Below are positions 44,664 to 53,475 of a stretch of 53,647 nt of DNA, piece by piece; the stretch's first letter is position 1; each line of letters begins with the position of its first letter. The notes below the pieces were generated by a model. The model saw nothing but the letters and a program-made list of their open reading frames with translations, searched no databases and was not told where the DNA came from. The stretch comes from Leptospira biflexa (GTDB taxonomy: Bacteria > Spirochaetota > Spirochaetia > Treponematales > Rectinemataceae). The translations under genes were made by a program, and so were the position numbers. The DNA lies in assembly GCA_020721875.1 (NCBI GenBank), contig DYLX01000008.1, positions 6,549-60,195 on the forward strand, read 5' to 3'.

Positions 44664-46124
44664 ATGAAAGTTGCTGCACAGATCGACCTATATTCGCTTG
44701 GCACAAACATACGGAAAATAATACTACTCGCGGGGGAAAAATCGCGGCTGCTCGCTCAGAGGTGGAAGGAAGGAGATGGAGCCCCTGTATTCACGGTTCA
44801 AGGCCGCTACACTTCCAGAGGATGGACAGAGTGGACTCAGGGCTTTCAATTTGGGATTCCGCTCATGGTCGGAGGGCTTCTTGGTGAAGCAGACCTGATT
44901 GAATACGCTGAGCGCATGATTGTAGAAAAAATGCCGGTTCATATCACACACCGGGGTGTCCATGATCACGGCTTCAACAATGTAAGTACCTTTGGAATGA
45001 TGCTAAGGCTCATGGCCCAGGGGAAAATTGCAGATGAAATCTGGAAGCGACGTTACTATGAGCTGGCACTGAGGACCTCGGGGGCAACGCAAGCCTCGCG
45101 CTGGACTGCGCTTCCCGATAAGCTTGGGTATATTTATTCTTTCAATGGCCCGCACTCGCTTTTCGCCGATACAATTCGTTCGCTCCGCTCACTCGCGCTC
45201 GCTTGGCAGCTCGGTCAGGAGCTTATGGAAGAGCAGGATACAAAAGTAAATCTTCTCTCTCGTCTCCTTGCTCACGCCGAAACTACCGCGCGCTGGAACG
45301 TTTACCATGGGACTGGACGGGATCGATGGGATGAACGAGGCAGAGTGGCCCATGAGTCCCTTTTCAATACGGTCAATGGCAGCTATCGCGCTCCATCGAG
45401 CCAGCAGGGATACTCCCCCTTTACCACATGGACGAGAGGTCTCGCGTGGATCATGCTCGGTTTCGCGGAGGAACTCGAGTTTATCGCGGAACTTGAGCCG
45501 CGCACGATAGCTAGCCTCGATCTTCCGTATTTCCATTCTAAGGAAGAGGTGCTTGCCCGTTTTGAGATGGTGACAAGAGAAGTATGCGACTACTACCTCT
45601 CACATACGCCACTCGACGGAATTCCCTACTGGGATACAGGCGGCCCAAATCTTCATCTCATAGAGGACGCCTTAAACCGGCCGGCTGACCCCTTCAATTC
45701 GCACGAACCGGTGGATTCATCGGCAGCGGCTATCGCGGCACAGGCGCTTCTGCGCTATGGGCACTATCTTGGCGACGCCGGGAGAACATATCTTGCCGCG
45801 GGCCTTCAAATCATGGAAAGGCTCTCATCTGAGACCTATCTCTCGACCGATGATACTCACGAGGGGCTCCTTCTGCATTCGATCTACCACTATCCTAACG
45901 CATGGGATTACGCTGAACACACGGGCGCTACCCCGCGAGGCGAATCCTGCATGTGGGGGGACTATCATCTGCTTGAAGCGGCGATGTGGTGTGAAGAGTG
46001 GTTGCAAAAAGTCCCTGAGAGGACTTTTACAAAAGAGGTCGCGTCGAAGACCTCTTACTCTGCGACTCCTACGGTACCCTCGCGCTTCTTCGATATCGGG
46101 CTGCCTCTGAGGTCGAGGAGGTGA
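44664..46124 (+). CDS. GH88-like unsaturated-uronyl hydrolase family protein
   Basis: The 486-residue protein has the alpha/alpha-barrel repeat pattern of unsaturated glucuronyl/rhamnogalacturonyl hydrolases (GH88/GH105). Matching parts are THRGVHDHGFNNVSTFGM (the HDxGF Asp motif), YSPFTTWTRGLAWIMLGFAE, GIPYWDTGGP, EPVDSSAAAIAAQALLRYG and GESCMWGDYHLLEA. It is longer than classical UGL (about 375-400). There is no signal peptide, so it acts in the cytoplasm on imported unsaturated oligosaccharides made by lyases. GAGGGAG lies upstream of ATG 44664. Family assignment is good, substrate is open. Confidence 0.82.
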   Translation: MKVAAQIDLYSLGTNIRKIILLAGEKSRLLAQRWKEGDGAPVFTVQGRYTSRGWTEWTQGFQFGIPLMVGGLLGEADLIEYAERMIVEKMPVHITHRGVHDHGFNNVSTFGMMLRLMAQGKIADEIWKRRYYELALRTSGATQASRWTALPDKLGYIYSFNGPHSLFADTIRSLRSLALAWQLGQELMEEQDTKVNLLSRLLAHAETTARWNVYHGTGRDRWDERGRVAHESLFNTVNGSYRAPSSQQGYSPFTTWTRGLAWIMLGFAEELEFIAELEPRTIASLDLPYFHSKEEVLARFEMVTREVCDYYLSHTPLDGIPYWDTGGPNLHLIEDALNRPADPFNSHEPVDSSAAAIAAQALLRYGHYLGDAGRTYLAAGLQIMERLSSETYLSTDDTHEGLLLHSIYHYPNAWDYAEHTGATPRGESCMWGDYHLLEAAMWCEEWLQKVPERTFTKEVASKTSYSATPTVPSRFFDIGLPLRSRR

Positions 46125-46127
46125 ATA

Positions 46128-46946
46128 ATGGAAAATCTCGACAGACTCGCGCTTCACAGCATTACTACTAAACCATGGGACCTAGAGATTGCAGTGCGCA
46201 TGTACCGCGAAGCTGGTGTCCGCGGCATTTCAATCTGGAGAGAAGCATATGAGCATAGAGGCGCAGAAAAGGCTAAAAAACTGGTGCAGTCCGTCGGGCT
46301 CCATGTTGTTTCACTCGTGCGTGGAGGATTCTTTGTACACCCTGAGCCAGATGAGCGACGCTTGCGCATCGAGAAGAATATCGAACTTATTCGAGAGGCC
46401 TCGGTGCTCGGTGCTCCTCATATCGTGCTCGTGTGTGGCGCTCATCGAAATGTGCATATAGACGAGGCGAGACAACAGGTCGAGGAAGGCATTGCCTCTA
46501 TTGTGCCTTATGCGGAGAAGGAAGGAGTGCGACTCGCGATCGAGCCGCTTCACCCCATGTACGCGGGCGACAGATCGGTGATCAATACACTCTCTGAAGC
46601 CCTCGATCTCTGCGATGTGCTCAGGAGCACCTATCTTGGTGTAGCGGTCGATGTCTATCATGTTTGGTGGGATCCCGCACTTATGGGACAGATCGCGAGA
46701 GCGGGTGCGTCATCGCGGCTCTTCGCCTTTCATGTGTGCGATTGGAAAACCCCGCTCGACGACATGCTTGAAGATAGAGGTCTTATGGGTGAGGGTTGCA
46801 TCGATATCCCTCGAATCCGCGCTGCGATCGATCGCGCCGGTTTTAAGGGGATGATAGAAGTTGAAATATTTTCACGTCGATACTGGGCTCTCGACCAGAA
46901 TGTCTGGCTTTCGAAAATCATTGAAGCGTACAGAACGTATGTTTGA
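46128..46946 (+). CDS. Sugar phosphate isomerase/epimerase-like TIM barrel
   Basis: This 272-residue protein is the third xylose-isomerase-like TIM barrel of the region. Likely metal ligands are Glu in LAIEPLHPMYAGDRS, Asp and His in AVDVYHVWWDP, His in FAFHVCDWKTP and Glu in MIEVEIFSRRYW. LHPMYAGDRSVINTLSEA is a pattern I associate with epimerases/isomerases encoded beside Gfo/Idh/MocA dehydrogenases. It begins 3 nt after the GH88-like gene, inside an AGGAGGTGA site, and is followed by such an oxidoreductase. Confidence 0.85.
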   Translation: MENLDRLALHSITTKPWDLEIAVRMYREAGVRGISIWREAYEHRGAEKAKKLVQSVGLHVVSLVRGGFFVHPEPDERRLRIEKNIELIREASVLGAPHIVLVCGAHRNVHIDEARQQVEEGIASIVPYAEKEGVRLAIEPLHPMYAGDRSVINTLSEALDLCDVLRSTYLGVAVDVYHVWWDPALMGQIARAGASSRLFAFHVCDWKTPLDDMLEDRGLMGEGCIDIPRIRAAIDRAGFKGMIEVEIFSRRYWALDQNVWLSKIIEAYRTYV

Positions 46947-46989
46947 GCGCCGAGATCGCCCTTGAGCTTAGTACACAAGGAGAATTCGC

Positions 46990-48138
46990 ATGGCTGAAAG
47001 AAAAATAAACATCATAATGAATGGAGTTACAGGACGAATGGGTACGAATCAGCACCTCGACCGCTCGATCGCGGCGATTCGTTCTCAGGGTGGTATTACG
47101 CTTAAAAACGGCGATCGACTCGTCCCTGAACCCATACTTATCGGGCGCGATCCCAAGAAGCTCGAGGCACTCTCAAAGCGGTTCGGTGGACTATATTTCA
47201 GCACCGACCTTGGTGCTGTGCTCGCCGATCCGGACAATGAAATCTATTTCGACGCCCAGCTCACTGCGCTCCGTCCGAACGGGGTCCGGGCTGCAATCGC
47301 AGCCCGAAAGGCCATTTACACCGAAAAACCCACTGCCACTACAACCTTGGAAGCCCTCAGTCTCTACCGCGAGGCAAAAGCTGCGGGTGTTAAACAAGGC
47401 GTTGTGCAGGACAAGCTCTGGCTTCCTGGTCTCCTCAAACTCAAATACCTCATCGACACGGGTTTTTTTGGTCGCATCCTCTCGGTACGCGGCGAGTTTG
47501 GCTACTGGGTGTTCGATGGTTTCACTCAGCCCGCGCAGCGCCCCTCATGGAACTATCGTAAAGAGGACGGCGGCGGCATCATCCTCGATATGTTCTGCCA
47601 CTGGCGTTATGTCATTGAAAACCTCTTCGGCGACATCAAGTCGCTCTCTGTCCTTGGCGCGACACACCTCCCCAGGCGCGTGGACGAGTTCGGTGGTATC
47701 TACAACACCACCGCAGAAGATGCCGCATACGCTATCTTTGAGCTCAAGAACGGTGTCATCTGCCAATTCAACAGCTCCTGGGACGTACGTGTGCGCCGCG
47801 ACGATCTCTTTGTGATGCAGGTCGATGGAACCAATGGTTCCGCAGTCGCCGGGCTCCGTGAGTGCTGGGTTCAGTCTGAGGCAATGACGCCAAAATCCGT
47901 GTGGAATCCCGACATCGATAGCGACATCGACCATTTCGCAACCTGGGCGAAGATGCCGAACCGCGATCTCTATGACAACGCGTTTAAAGTGCAGTGGGAG
48001 ATGTTCCTTCGGCATGTCGTCGAGGGTGCACCTTTCCCCTGGGATTTTCTCGCCGGCGCGAAGGGTGTTCAGTTGGCCGAGCTTGCGATGGAGAGTTGGC
48101 GGACCAGGCGCTGGGTCGACGTGCCCGTGCTGGAGTAA
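46990..48138 (+). CDS. Gfo/Idh/MocA family oxidoreductase
   Basis: The 382-residue protein has an unusual N-terminal cofactor motif, NGVTGRMGTNQHL, then AIYTEKPTATT (EKP signature), and GGGIILDMFCHWRYVIENLFG with the catalytic Asp/His. It differs clearly from the other Gfo/Idh/MocA protein in the window. CGGC-type Trp-rich C-terminus (FPWDFLAGAKGVQLAELAMES) is typical of the subgroup that occurs with DapA-family and TIM-barrel genes. AAGGAG lies upstream of ATG 46990. It is the last gene of its unit, before a bidirectional terminator. Confidence 0.9.
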   Translation: MAERKINIIMNGVTGRMGTNQHLDRSIAAIRSQGGITLKNGDRLVPEPILIGRDPKKLEALSKRFGGLYFSTDLGAVLADPDNEIYFDAQLTALRPNGVRAAIAARKAIYTEKPTATTTLEALSLYREAKAAGVKQGVVQDKLWLPGLLKLKYLIDTGFFGRILSVRGEFGYWVFDGFTQPAQRPSWNYRKEDGGGIILDMFCHWRYVIENLFGDIKSLSVLGATHLPRRVDEFGGIYNTTAEDAAYAIFELKNGVICQFNSSWDVRVRRDDLFVMQVDGTNGSAVAGLRECWVQSEAMTPKSVWNPDIDSDIDHFATWAKMPNRDLYDNAFKVQWEMFLRHVVEGAPFPWDFLAGAKGVQLAELAMESWRTRRWVDVPVLE

Positions 48139-48256
48139 GCCATTGGTGCTGGTGTGGCGCCGTACGTGAAAACCTGCGTCGCAGCCGAGACAGCGCTCAC
48201 AGGTCGAAAAGGCTTTGTTTCTGTGGCGAAGCCGCTCACAGGAGTGTCCTACGAAT

Positions 48257-48297
48257 AAAAAAAGGCGCCAGAGTCCTTCAGTCTCGGCGCCCTTTTT
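48257..48297. terminator. Bidirectional terminator between the oxidoreductase and kdgK
   Basis: GGCGCC (48264-48269) and GGCGCC (48286-48291) pair, with GAG/CTC continuing the stem past a bulged A. Seven A precede and five T follow the stem, so it can stop transcription from either side of these convergent genes. Confidence 0.88.
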
Positions 48298-48318
48298 CTC
48301 TATACCTCTATTCGGAAA

Positions 48319-49404
48319 TTAACGCTGGATGCGGGCCGAGCCTCCCTTGGCAAGCGCCTTTACCTGGTCGAGCGAGGCCATCGTCGTATCGCCAGGATAG
48401 GTGGTAAGGAGGCCGCCGTGTGCCCACCCAAGCCTCAGGGTCTCCTCGGGGTCGAGACCCTCGAGCATGCCATAGATCATTCCAGCCGCGAAACCATCAC
48501 CGCCACCGACGCGGTCGTAAACATCGAGCTCCATGGTAGGTGCAAGCCAATGCTGCCCCTCGATCCAGAGCACCGCGCTCCAGAGGTGTCGATTCGTCGA
48601 TTTTACCTCACGGAGTGTCGTCGCGACGATTTTAATGTTAGGCCACTGTTCGTGCACCTGTTCGATCGTTTTCAGAAAGGAAGCGGGATCGAGCTTGGAA
48701 ACGCCGTGGACGTCAGGGCCAGGCAGTCCAAGACCCATTTGGAGATCCTCTTCGTTACCGACGAGCACATCGACATAGCGCGCAATCTCTCCGAGCACTT
48801 CTGATGGTTTCTTCCCGCTATTCGCGGCAGCCCAAAGCTTTGCTCGATAGTTGAGATCGAATGAAACAATGGCGCCGTGTTTGCGCGCGCTCTTCATCGC
48901 CTCAATAATGATTTCAGCCGTGGTCGCAGAGAGTGCTGAGAAAATACCTCCTGAATGGAACCAGCGAATTCCGCTTTTGAAGATCTCATCGAAGTCGAAA
49001 TCTCCAGGTTTGAGGAGCGCAGCGGCCTCGTTGGCGCGGTTGTAGAACACCACAGGAGCCCTCGTGCCATAGCCTCGGTCCGACCACACAAGTGCCATAT
49101 TCGGCCCGCGAACTCCATCGTAGGGGAAGTGTTTGTAGATTCCCTGAACGCCCATCGCGCGCACGGAGGAAGCAACTTTTTCACCGAGCGCGTTATCGAC
49201 GAGGGCGCTCACCACCGCTGTCCGCTGGCCAAAGCAGCGGGAAAGATTCGCGGCGACATTATACTCACCGCCAGAGACATGAACGTCGTAGTGATCCGCA
49301 TAGGCAAAGGGGACAATTCCCGGGTCCATTCGCATAACGAGGCCCCCGAGCGAGAGCAAATCGAATTTTGCGCGATCTGCTGGAATGATATTGAGAGAAG
49401 CCAT
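48319..49404 (-). CDS. kdgK: PfkB-family sugar kinase, 2-keto-3-deoxygluconate kinase type
   Basis: The 361-residue ribokinase-fold enzyme starts MASLNIIPADRAKFDLLSLG and has the PfkB signatures: GGEYNVAANLSRCFG, WFHSGGIFSALS, and the catalytic GGGDGFAAGMIYGML near the C-terminus with the base Asp. The closest functional match by overall pattern is KDG kinase (2-keto-3-deoxy-D-gluconate to KDPG). ATG 49404 is chosen because GGAGG lies 8 nt upstream; an ATG five codons earlier would sit on that SD. It follows gnd in an rpiR-gnd-kdgK operon, which agrees with sugar-acid catabolism. Other PfkB specificities cannot be excluded. Confidence 0.85.
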   Translation of the reverse strand: MASLNIIPADRAKFDLLSLGGLVMRMDPGIVPFAYADHYDVHVSGGEYNVAANLSRCFGQRTAVVSALVDNALGEKVASSVRAMGVQGIYKHFPYDGVRGPNMALVWSDRGYGTRAPVVFYNRANEAAALLKPGDFDFDEIFKSGIRWFHSGGIFSALSATTAEIIIEAMKSARKHGAIVSFDLNYRAKLWAAANSGKKPSEVLGEIARYVDVLVGNEEDLQMGLGLPGPDVHGVSKLDPASFLKTIEQVHEQWPNIKIVATTLREVKSTNRHLWSAVLWIEGQHWLAPTMELDVYDRVGGGDGFAAGMIYGMLEGLDPEETLRLGWAHGGLLTTYPGDTTMASLDQVKALAKGGSARIQR

Positions 49405-49462
49405 ATTGTTATCCTCCATTCTTGTAATGTGCCGTTGATTTCATCGAAGGTGTCTGCCGCGA

Positions 49463-50914
49463 TTACACCACATAGGCGCTCGCCGAGGTTGAACCGCCGT
49501 GGCCCGTCCAGTTTGTGTGGAAGAACTGCCCCCGCGGTCTGTCCACGCGCTCATAGGTGTGAGCGCCAAAGTAATCGCGTTGCGCCTGAAGCAGGTTCGC
49601 AGGAAGATTGTCGGTGCGCAGTGCATCGAACCACTCAAGGGCAGAGCTGAGCGCGGGCACAGGAATACCTGCTTTCACCGCCTCGGCAACTACATTCCGG
49701 AGCGCAGCTTCATTCTCAAGCACCTGCGACGAGAAGAAGGGCGCGAACACGAGATTGGAGAGACTCTTATCGGCGTCGAATGCTTCCTTGATCTTTCCGA
49801 GGAATCTCGAACGGATAATGCAGCCACCCCTCCACATGAGCGCGATCGAACCATAATTCAAATGCCAGGTGTACTCCGAGGCGGCCTCCCTCAGGAGCAT
49901 GAAGCCCTGCGCATAAGAGATGATCTTCGCGGCGTAGAGCGCCTTGCCGAGATCCTCGATAAACGAGCCCTTGTTACCTGAAAATGCTGCTCCCTTTGGA
50001 GCGCCGAGAATCTTCTTAGCCCTTACCCGCTCATCTTTGATCGACGAAAGACAGCGCGCGAATACCGCTTCTACAATCAGCGTAAGAGGAACGCCGAAGT
50101 CGAGCGCGGTGATTCCAGTCCACTTACCCGTGCCTTTCTGCCCTGCGGCGTCGAGAATTTTATCGACAAGGGGGCTGCCATCCTCATCTTTGAAGCGCAA
50201 AATGTCTCTCGTTATGGAGATGAGATAACTGTCGAGCTCGCCATTGTTCCAATTCTCGAAGACATCTGCCATCTCATCGGCGCTCATTTTGAGCTGGTTT
50301 CGCATTAGATGGTACACCTCGGATATAAGCTGCATGTCTCCGTACTCGATGCCATTGTGCACCATTTTGACAAAGTGCCCCGCACCATTGGGGCCAACCC
50401 AGTCGCAGCAAGGGCTTCCATCCTCGACTTTCGCGGCGATCGCCTGAAAAATTGGTTTGATATAAGGCCAGGCTGAATCGGAGCCTCCGGGCATGATCGA
50501 GGGGCCATTGAGCGCCCCCTCTTCACCGCCAGAAACACCAGTGCCGACATAGCGCAACCCCTTCGATTCGAGTTCGCTCATTCTGCGCATCGTGTCTTGA
50601 TAATTGGAATTGCCTCCATCGATAAGGATGTCGCCCTTCTCTAGAAACGGCACGAGTTTCGCGATGGTGTCATCGACAGCGGTACCGGCTCTTACCATCA
50701 TCATAACAATTCGAGGCTTTTTGAGCTGCGCAATGAGTTCCTCCGGCGTGTGTGCCGCGATGAACTTTTTACCTTTTCCGCGTCCTTGCACAAAGGCATC
50801 CACTTTTTCCACAGTGCGGTTATATACCGCTACAGTGAATCCATGGCTCTCCATGTTGAGCACAAGATTTTCACCCATAACAGCGAGACCTACTAGACCA
50901 ATGTCGGCTTTCAT
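49463..50914 (-). CDS. gnd: 6-phosphogluconate dehydrogenase (decarboxylating)
   Basis: The 483-residue enzyme oxidises 6-phosphogluconate to ribulose-5-phosphate and CO2. GLAVMGENLVLNMESHGFTV opens the cofactor fold, GPSIMPGGSD and GAGHFVKMVHNGIEYGDMQL carry the catalytic Lys/His/Asn, and the C-terminal RDYFGAHTYERVDRPRG and TNWTGHGG are family-typical. Length matches the long (decarboxylating) form. GGAGG precedes ATG 50914; the open frame upstream of it runs into rpiR and is not used. It starts 26 nt after the rpiR stop. Confidence 0.96.
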   Translation of the reverse strand: MKADIGLVGLAVMGENLVLNMESHGFTVAVYNRTVEKVDAFVQGRGKGKKFIAAHTPEELIAQLKKPRIVMMMVRAGTAVDDTIAKLVPFLEKGDILIDGGNSNYQDTMRRMSELESKGLRYVGTGVSGGEEGALNGPSIMPGGSDSAWPYIKPIFQAIAAKVEDGSPCCDWVGPNGAGHFVKMVHNGIEYGDMQLISEVYHLMRNQLKMSADEMADVFENWNNGELDSYLISITRDILRFKDEDGSPLVDKILDAAGQKGTGKWTGITALDFGVPLTLIVEAVFARCLSSIKDERVRAKKILGAPKGAAFSGNKGSFIEDLGKALYAAKIISYAQGFMLLREAASEYTWHLNYGSIALMWRGGCIIRSRFLGKIKEAFDADKSLSNLVFAPFFSSQVLENEAALRNVVAEAVKAGIPVPALSSALEWFDALRTDNLPANLLQAQRDYFGAHTYERVDRPRGQFFHTNWTGHGGSTSASAYVV

Positions 50915-50940
50915 AAAGCCCTCCACTTGTGTATTGATTC

Positions 50941-51804
50941 TCATAAGCGGCGCTTTGCAATGGCCGCCCTCATTCTTTCCACGCTTTGAATTCCCTCTGA
51001 GCCCAAGCGTTCCATCACCGCGATATAAAACGCGTCTATAAGCGCGCATTGCGCGTTCCGTGCAGAGAATGCCTCCAAAACGCCTGATGACCCCGATGAG
51101 GCCGAAAAAAAGCGCATATCTGCCATTCGTGCAACCGCAGATCGGGGATAACTCGTTATAACCGCTAAAAAAGCACCGGATTTTTTTACTGTCTCAGCGA
51201 TGCTGAGGGCATCGACATTGACGCCGGTATGCGAAATGAGGAGTGCGGTATCCTCAGAATTGAGCTGAGAGGCGATCATAAGCTGCATGTGGTAATCCTC
51301 GGCGTAGACGCACCGGATACCTGTTCTGATCAGCTTGTGCATCGCGTCTTGCGCGATCACCGCGGAGCCTCCCAACCCAAATACGTAGATACTCCCACCG
51401 CGAATGATGCGCGCCGCGAGGTCCTTCAGCGCATCGCGATCAACCATGGCTGCCGTGAGTTCGAGCGCGCGGCTCGCTGCTCCGAATGCAATAGAAACGG
51501 GATCCTCGTCCCGATTCACCTTTATTTCATAAATTTTCGCTTCTGGAGAGAGTGCCTCGGACGCGAGTGCGATTCTGAAGTGCTGGTACCCTCGATACCC
51601 CAGTTTTTTGACAAATCGCACAAGTGTCGATACAGAAACATTCGCGGATTCAGCTAATTCTTCAATAGAGAGGTGTACCGCTTTGGCCGGGTTATCAAGA
51701 ATGGAGCTGGCGATATGCCGCTCTCGGTCGCTGAGCGATTCAAAGAGTGTGTGGATGAGGTAAAGACAGCTCGCTGACGAATAATTTTCCGAGGTACTGC
51801 TCAT
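50941..51804 (-). CDS. RpiR/MurR family transcriptional regulator with SIS domain
   Basis: The 287-residue protein has an N-terminal HTH_6 domain (about 10-85: LFESLSDRERHIASSIL, LAESANVSVSTLVRFVKKLG) and a C-terminal SIS sugar-phosphate-binding domain (about 120-250: IYVFGLGGSAVIAQDAMHKL, ALLISHTGVNVDALSIAE). Such regulators sense phosphosugars, for example KDPG or 6-phosphogluconate. It lies directly before gnd and kdgK on the minus strand, so both the ligand and the control of this operon may be linked. The ATG has only GAAGG 1 nt upstream, which is too close to act as an SD. Confidence 0.92.
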   Translation of the reverse strand: MSSTSENYSSASCLYLIHTLFESLSDRERHIASSILDNPAKAVHLSIEELAESANVSVSTLVRFVKKLGYRGYQHFRIALASEALSPEAKIYEIKVNRDEDPVSIAFGAASRALELTAAMVDRDALKDLAARIIRGGSIYVFGLGGSAVIAQDAMHKLIRTGIRCVYAEDYHMQLMIASQLNSEDTALLISHTGVNVDALSIAETVKKSGAFLAVITSYPRSAVARMADMRFFSASSGSSGVLEAFSARNAQCALIDAFYIAVMERLGSEGIQSVERMRAAIAKRRL

Positions 51805-51811
51805 ACCTTCG

Positions 51812-51828
51812 GATATTCTAAGATATTC
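51812..51828. promoter_or_regulatory. Direct repeat over the rpiR promoter, autoregulatory operator candidate
   Basis: GATATTC occurs at 51812-51818 and again at 51822-51828, a 10-bp period that puts both copies on one helix face. The first copy covers the -10 of the rpiR promoter. Confidence 0.45.
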
Positions 51829-51843
51829 CGGTTAAGCAGTCTA
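51815..51843 (-). promoter_or_regulatory. Promoter of rpiR-gnd-kdgK
   Basis: On the minus strand: TAGACT (51843-51838), 17-bp spacer, TAGAAT (51820-51815). Initiation would be about 4 nt before the rpiR ATG. Confidence 0.5.
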
Positions 51844-51898
51844 GGCTTGGCTAGAAAAAATCGTTCATAAGAATGAAAATTATTATTCAAAATTGAGG

Positions 51899-51923
51899 AG
51901 GAGGCGCAAAACACGCGCCCCCT
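51899..51923 (-). terminator. Terminator after the TrpB2 gene
   Basis: GGCGC (51903-51907) and GCGCC (51915-51919) form a 5-bp stem that continues past one mismatch with AGG/CCT. On the minus strand it is followed by CCTCAATTTTGAATAAT, a moderate T-rich tail. Confidence 0.5.
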
Positions 51924-51941
51924 ATTCTCATATTTTCATGC

Positions 51942-53309
51942 TTACAAGGCGGGTCCCACCTTAGGCAAAGATGCGAGCGATGAGTCGAGCTCCTCTTCGG
52001 AGAGCGGTGTATTGGCGATATCCCCCGAAAAATATTCAGCATAACCCTGCAGATCCAAAAGACCATGTCCGGATAGGCCAAAGAGTATAACCTTTTCACG
52101 CCTCTCCTCACGGGCACGTACCGCTTCACGGATAACCTGAGCCACCGCGTGACTTGTTTCCGGCGCGACAATGATGCCCTCGCTTCTCGCAAATTGTACG
52201 GCGGCGGAGAAACATTCGACTTGCGAAATCGATTGCGGGCGAAGCAAACCCTGTTTTGCGGCGGCCGAAACGAGCGGTGCCATTCCATGGTAACGTAAGC
52301 CTCCCGCATGATTCGGCGAAGGCATGAAATTATGGCCTAGTGTATACATGGGTAGAAGAGGTGTCATGCCTGCGGTATCGCCAAAATCATAGGCGTAGAG
52401 ACCGCGTGTCATGCTCGGGCACGAAGCGGGTTCAACTGGTATGATATCGATGTTCGCGCCATCAATTTTTTCCTTTATAAAAGGAAAGGATAATCCAGCA
52501 AAGTTTGATCCTCCGCCGACGCAGGCCACTATGGTATCCGGCGATTTCTCTCCGAAGAGCGCGAGTTGTCGCTTTGCCTCAAGACCGATAATAGTCTGAT
52601 GCAGCATGACATGGTTAAGCACACTTCCGAGCGCATAGTGCGTTTTTCCGCTGGAGTCTTCGAGCGCTGCTTCGACCGCCTCGCTTATGGCGATACCGAG
52701 TGATCCAGGAGAATCAGGCTGTGCTTCGAGGATTTTTCGCCCTGCGCGGGTGTGGGGACTAGGACTGGGCACACAGGAGGCACCCCATGTCTGCATCATC
52801 ACCTTTCGGTAAGGCTTCTTGTCATAGCTTGAGCGTACCATAAATACTTGGCACTCAAGCCCGAATTGCGCTGAGGCGAATGAGAGCGCGGAACCCCACT
52901 GGCCTGCTCCTGTTTCGGTGGTAAGCCGCGTGGTGCCTGCAAGCTTGTTGTAGTATGCCTGCGGTACCGCGGTGTTTGGTTTGTGGCTACCTGCTGGTGA
53001 AACACTCTCATTCTTATAATAGATGCGTGCAGGCGTATTGAGCAGCCGTTCGAAATTGCGCGCTCGAACAAGCGGAGTAGGGCGCCAGCGAGCCAGGATT
53101 TCTAAAACTTCCTCCGGAATATCTATCCAGCGTTGCGAAGAAGCTTCTTGCTCGATCAGTGTTTCGGGAAAAAGCGCCGAAAGCTGTTCAGGTTTGAGCA
53201 CACTTCCATCTGGTGCGAGAGGAGGCAAGAGAGCATGGGGAATATCCGCAGCGAGATTGTACCATTGCCGCGGAAGTTCAGAGTCTGGCAAAGTTGCTGA
53301 TACGCGCAT
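51942..53309 (-). CDS. TrpB2-type tryptophan synthase beta-like PLP protein
   Basis: The 455-residue protein matches the TrpB2 group: N-terminal LPRQWYNLAADIPHALLPPL, WRPTPLVRARNFERLL, PLP lysine in NESVSPAGSHKPNTAVPQ, ETGAGQWGSALSFASAQFG, and the phosphate-binding VACVGGGSNFAG. TrpB2 proteins make tryptophan from serine and indole without TrpA. No trpA or other trp gene is in the window, so it may salvage indole. ATG 53309 has AGGAG 5 nt upstream; the open frame goes 12 codons further without support. It has its own promoter. Confidence 0.92.
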   Translation of the reverse strand: MRVSATLPDSELPRQWYNLAADIPHALLPPLAPDGSVLKPEQLSALFPETLIEQEASSQRWIDIPEEVLEILARWRPTPLVRARNFERLLNTPARIYYKNESVSPAGSHKPNTAVPQAYYNKLAGTTRLTTETGAGQWGSALSFASAQFGLECQVFMVRSSYDKKPYRKVMMQTWGASCVPSPSPHTRAGRKILEAQPDSPGSLGIAISEAVEAALEDSSGKTHYALGSVLNHVMLHQTIIGLEAKRQLALFGEKSPDTIVACVGGGSNFAGLSFPFIKEKIDGANIDIIPVEPASCPSMTRGLYAYDFGDTAGMTPLLPMYTLGHNFMPSPNHAGGLRYHGMAPLVSAAAKQGLLRPQSISQVECFSAAVQFARSEGIIVAPETSHAVAQVIREAVRAREERREKVILFGLSGHGLLDLQGYAEYFSGDIANTPLSEEELDSSLASLPKVGPAL

Positions 53310-53372
53310 ACCGTCTCCTGTTCTGGGGCTTAGTTGCATGGTCAAACCCCATATGTTTCTATAAGTAGAAGC

Positions 53373-53402
53373 AATATATCATTCAGGCGTTGTAACTGTC
53401 AA
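53373..53402 (-). promoter_or_regulatory. Promoter of the TrpB2 gene
   Basis: On the minus strand: TTGACA (53402-53397), 18-bp spacer, TATATT (53378-53373). The leader would be about 57 nt. Confidence 0.65.
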
Positions 53403-53475
53403 TAGAATCATGAAAAAAAATTTGTTGCATTTTTAAAAGATTTTTTGTTTTATAGCGTTTTTTAATGGTTTTCTG

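Noticed and set aside
47021..47815. 264-codon frame-shifted plus-strand frame inside the second Gfo/Idh/MocA gene
   Set aside because: Serine/arginine-rich shadow frame of a conserved protein.
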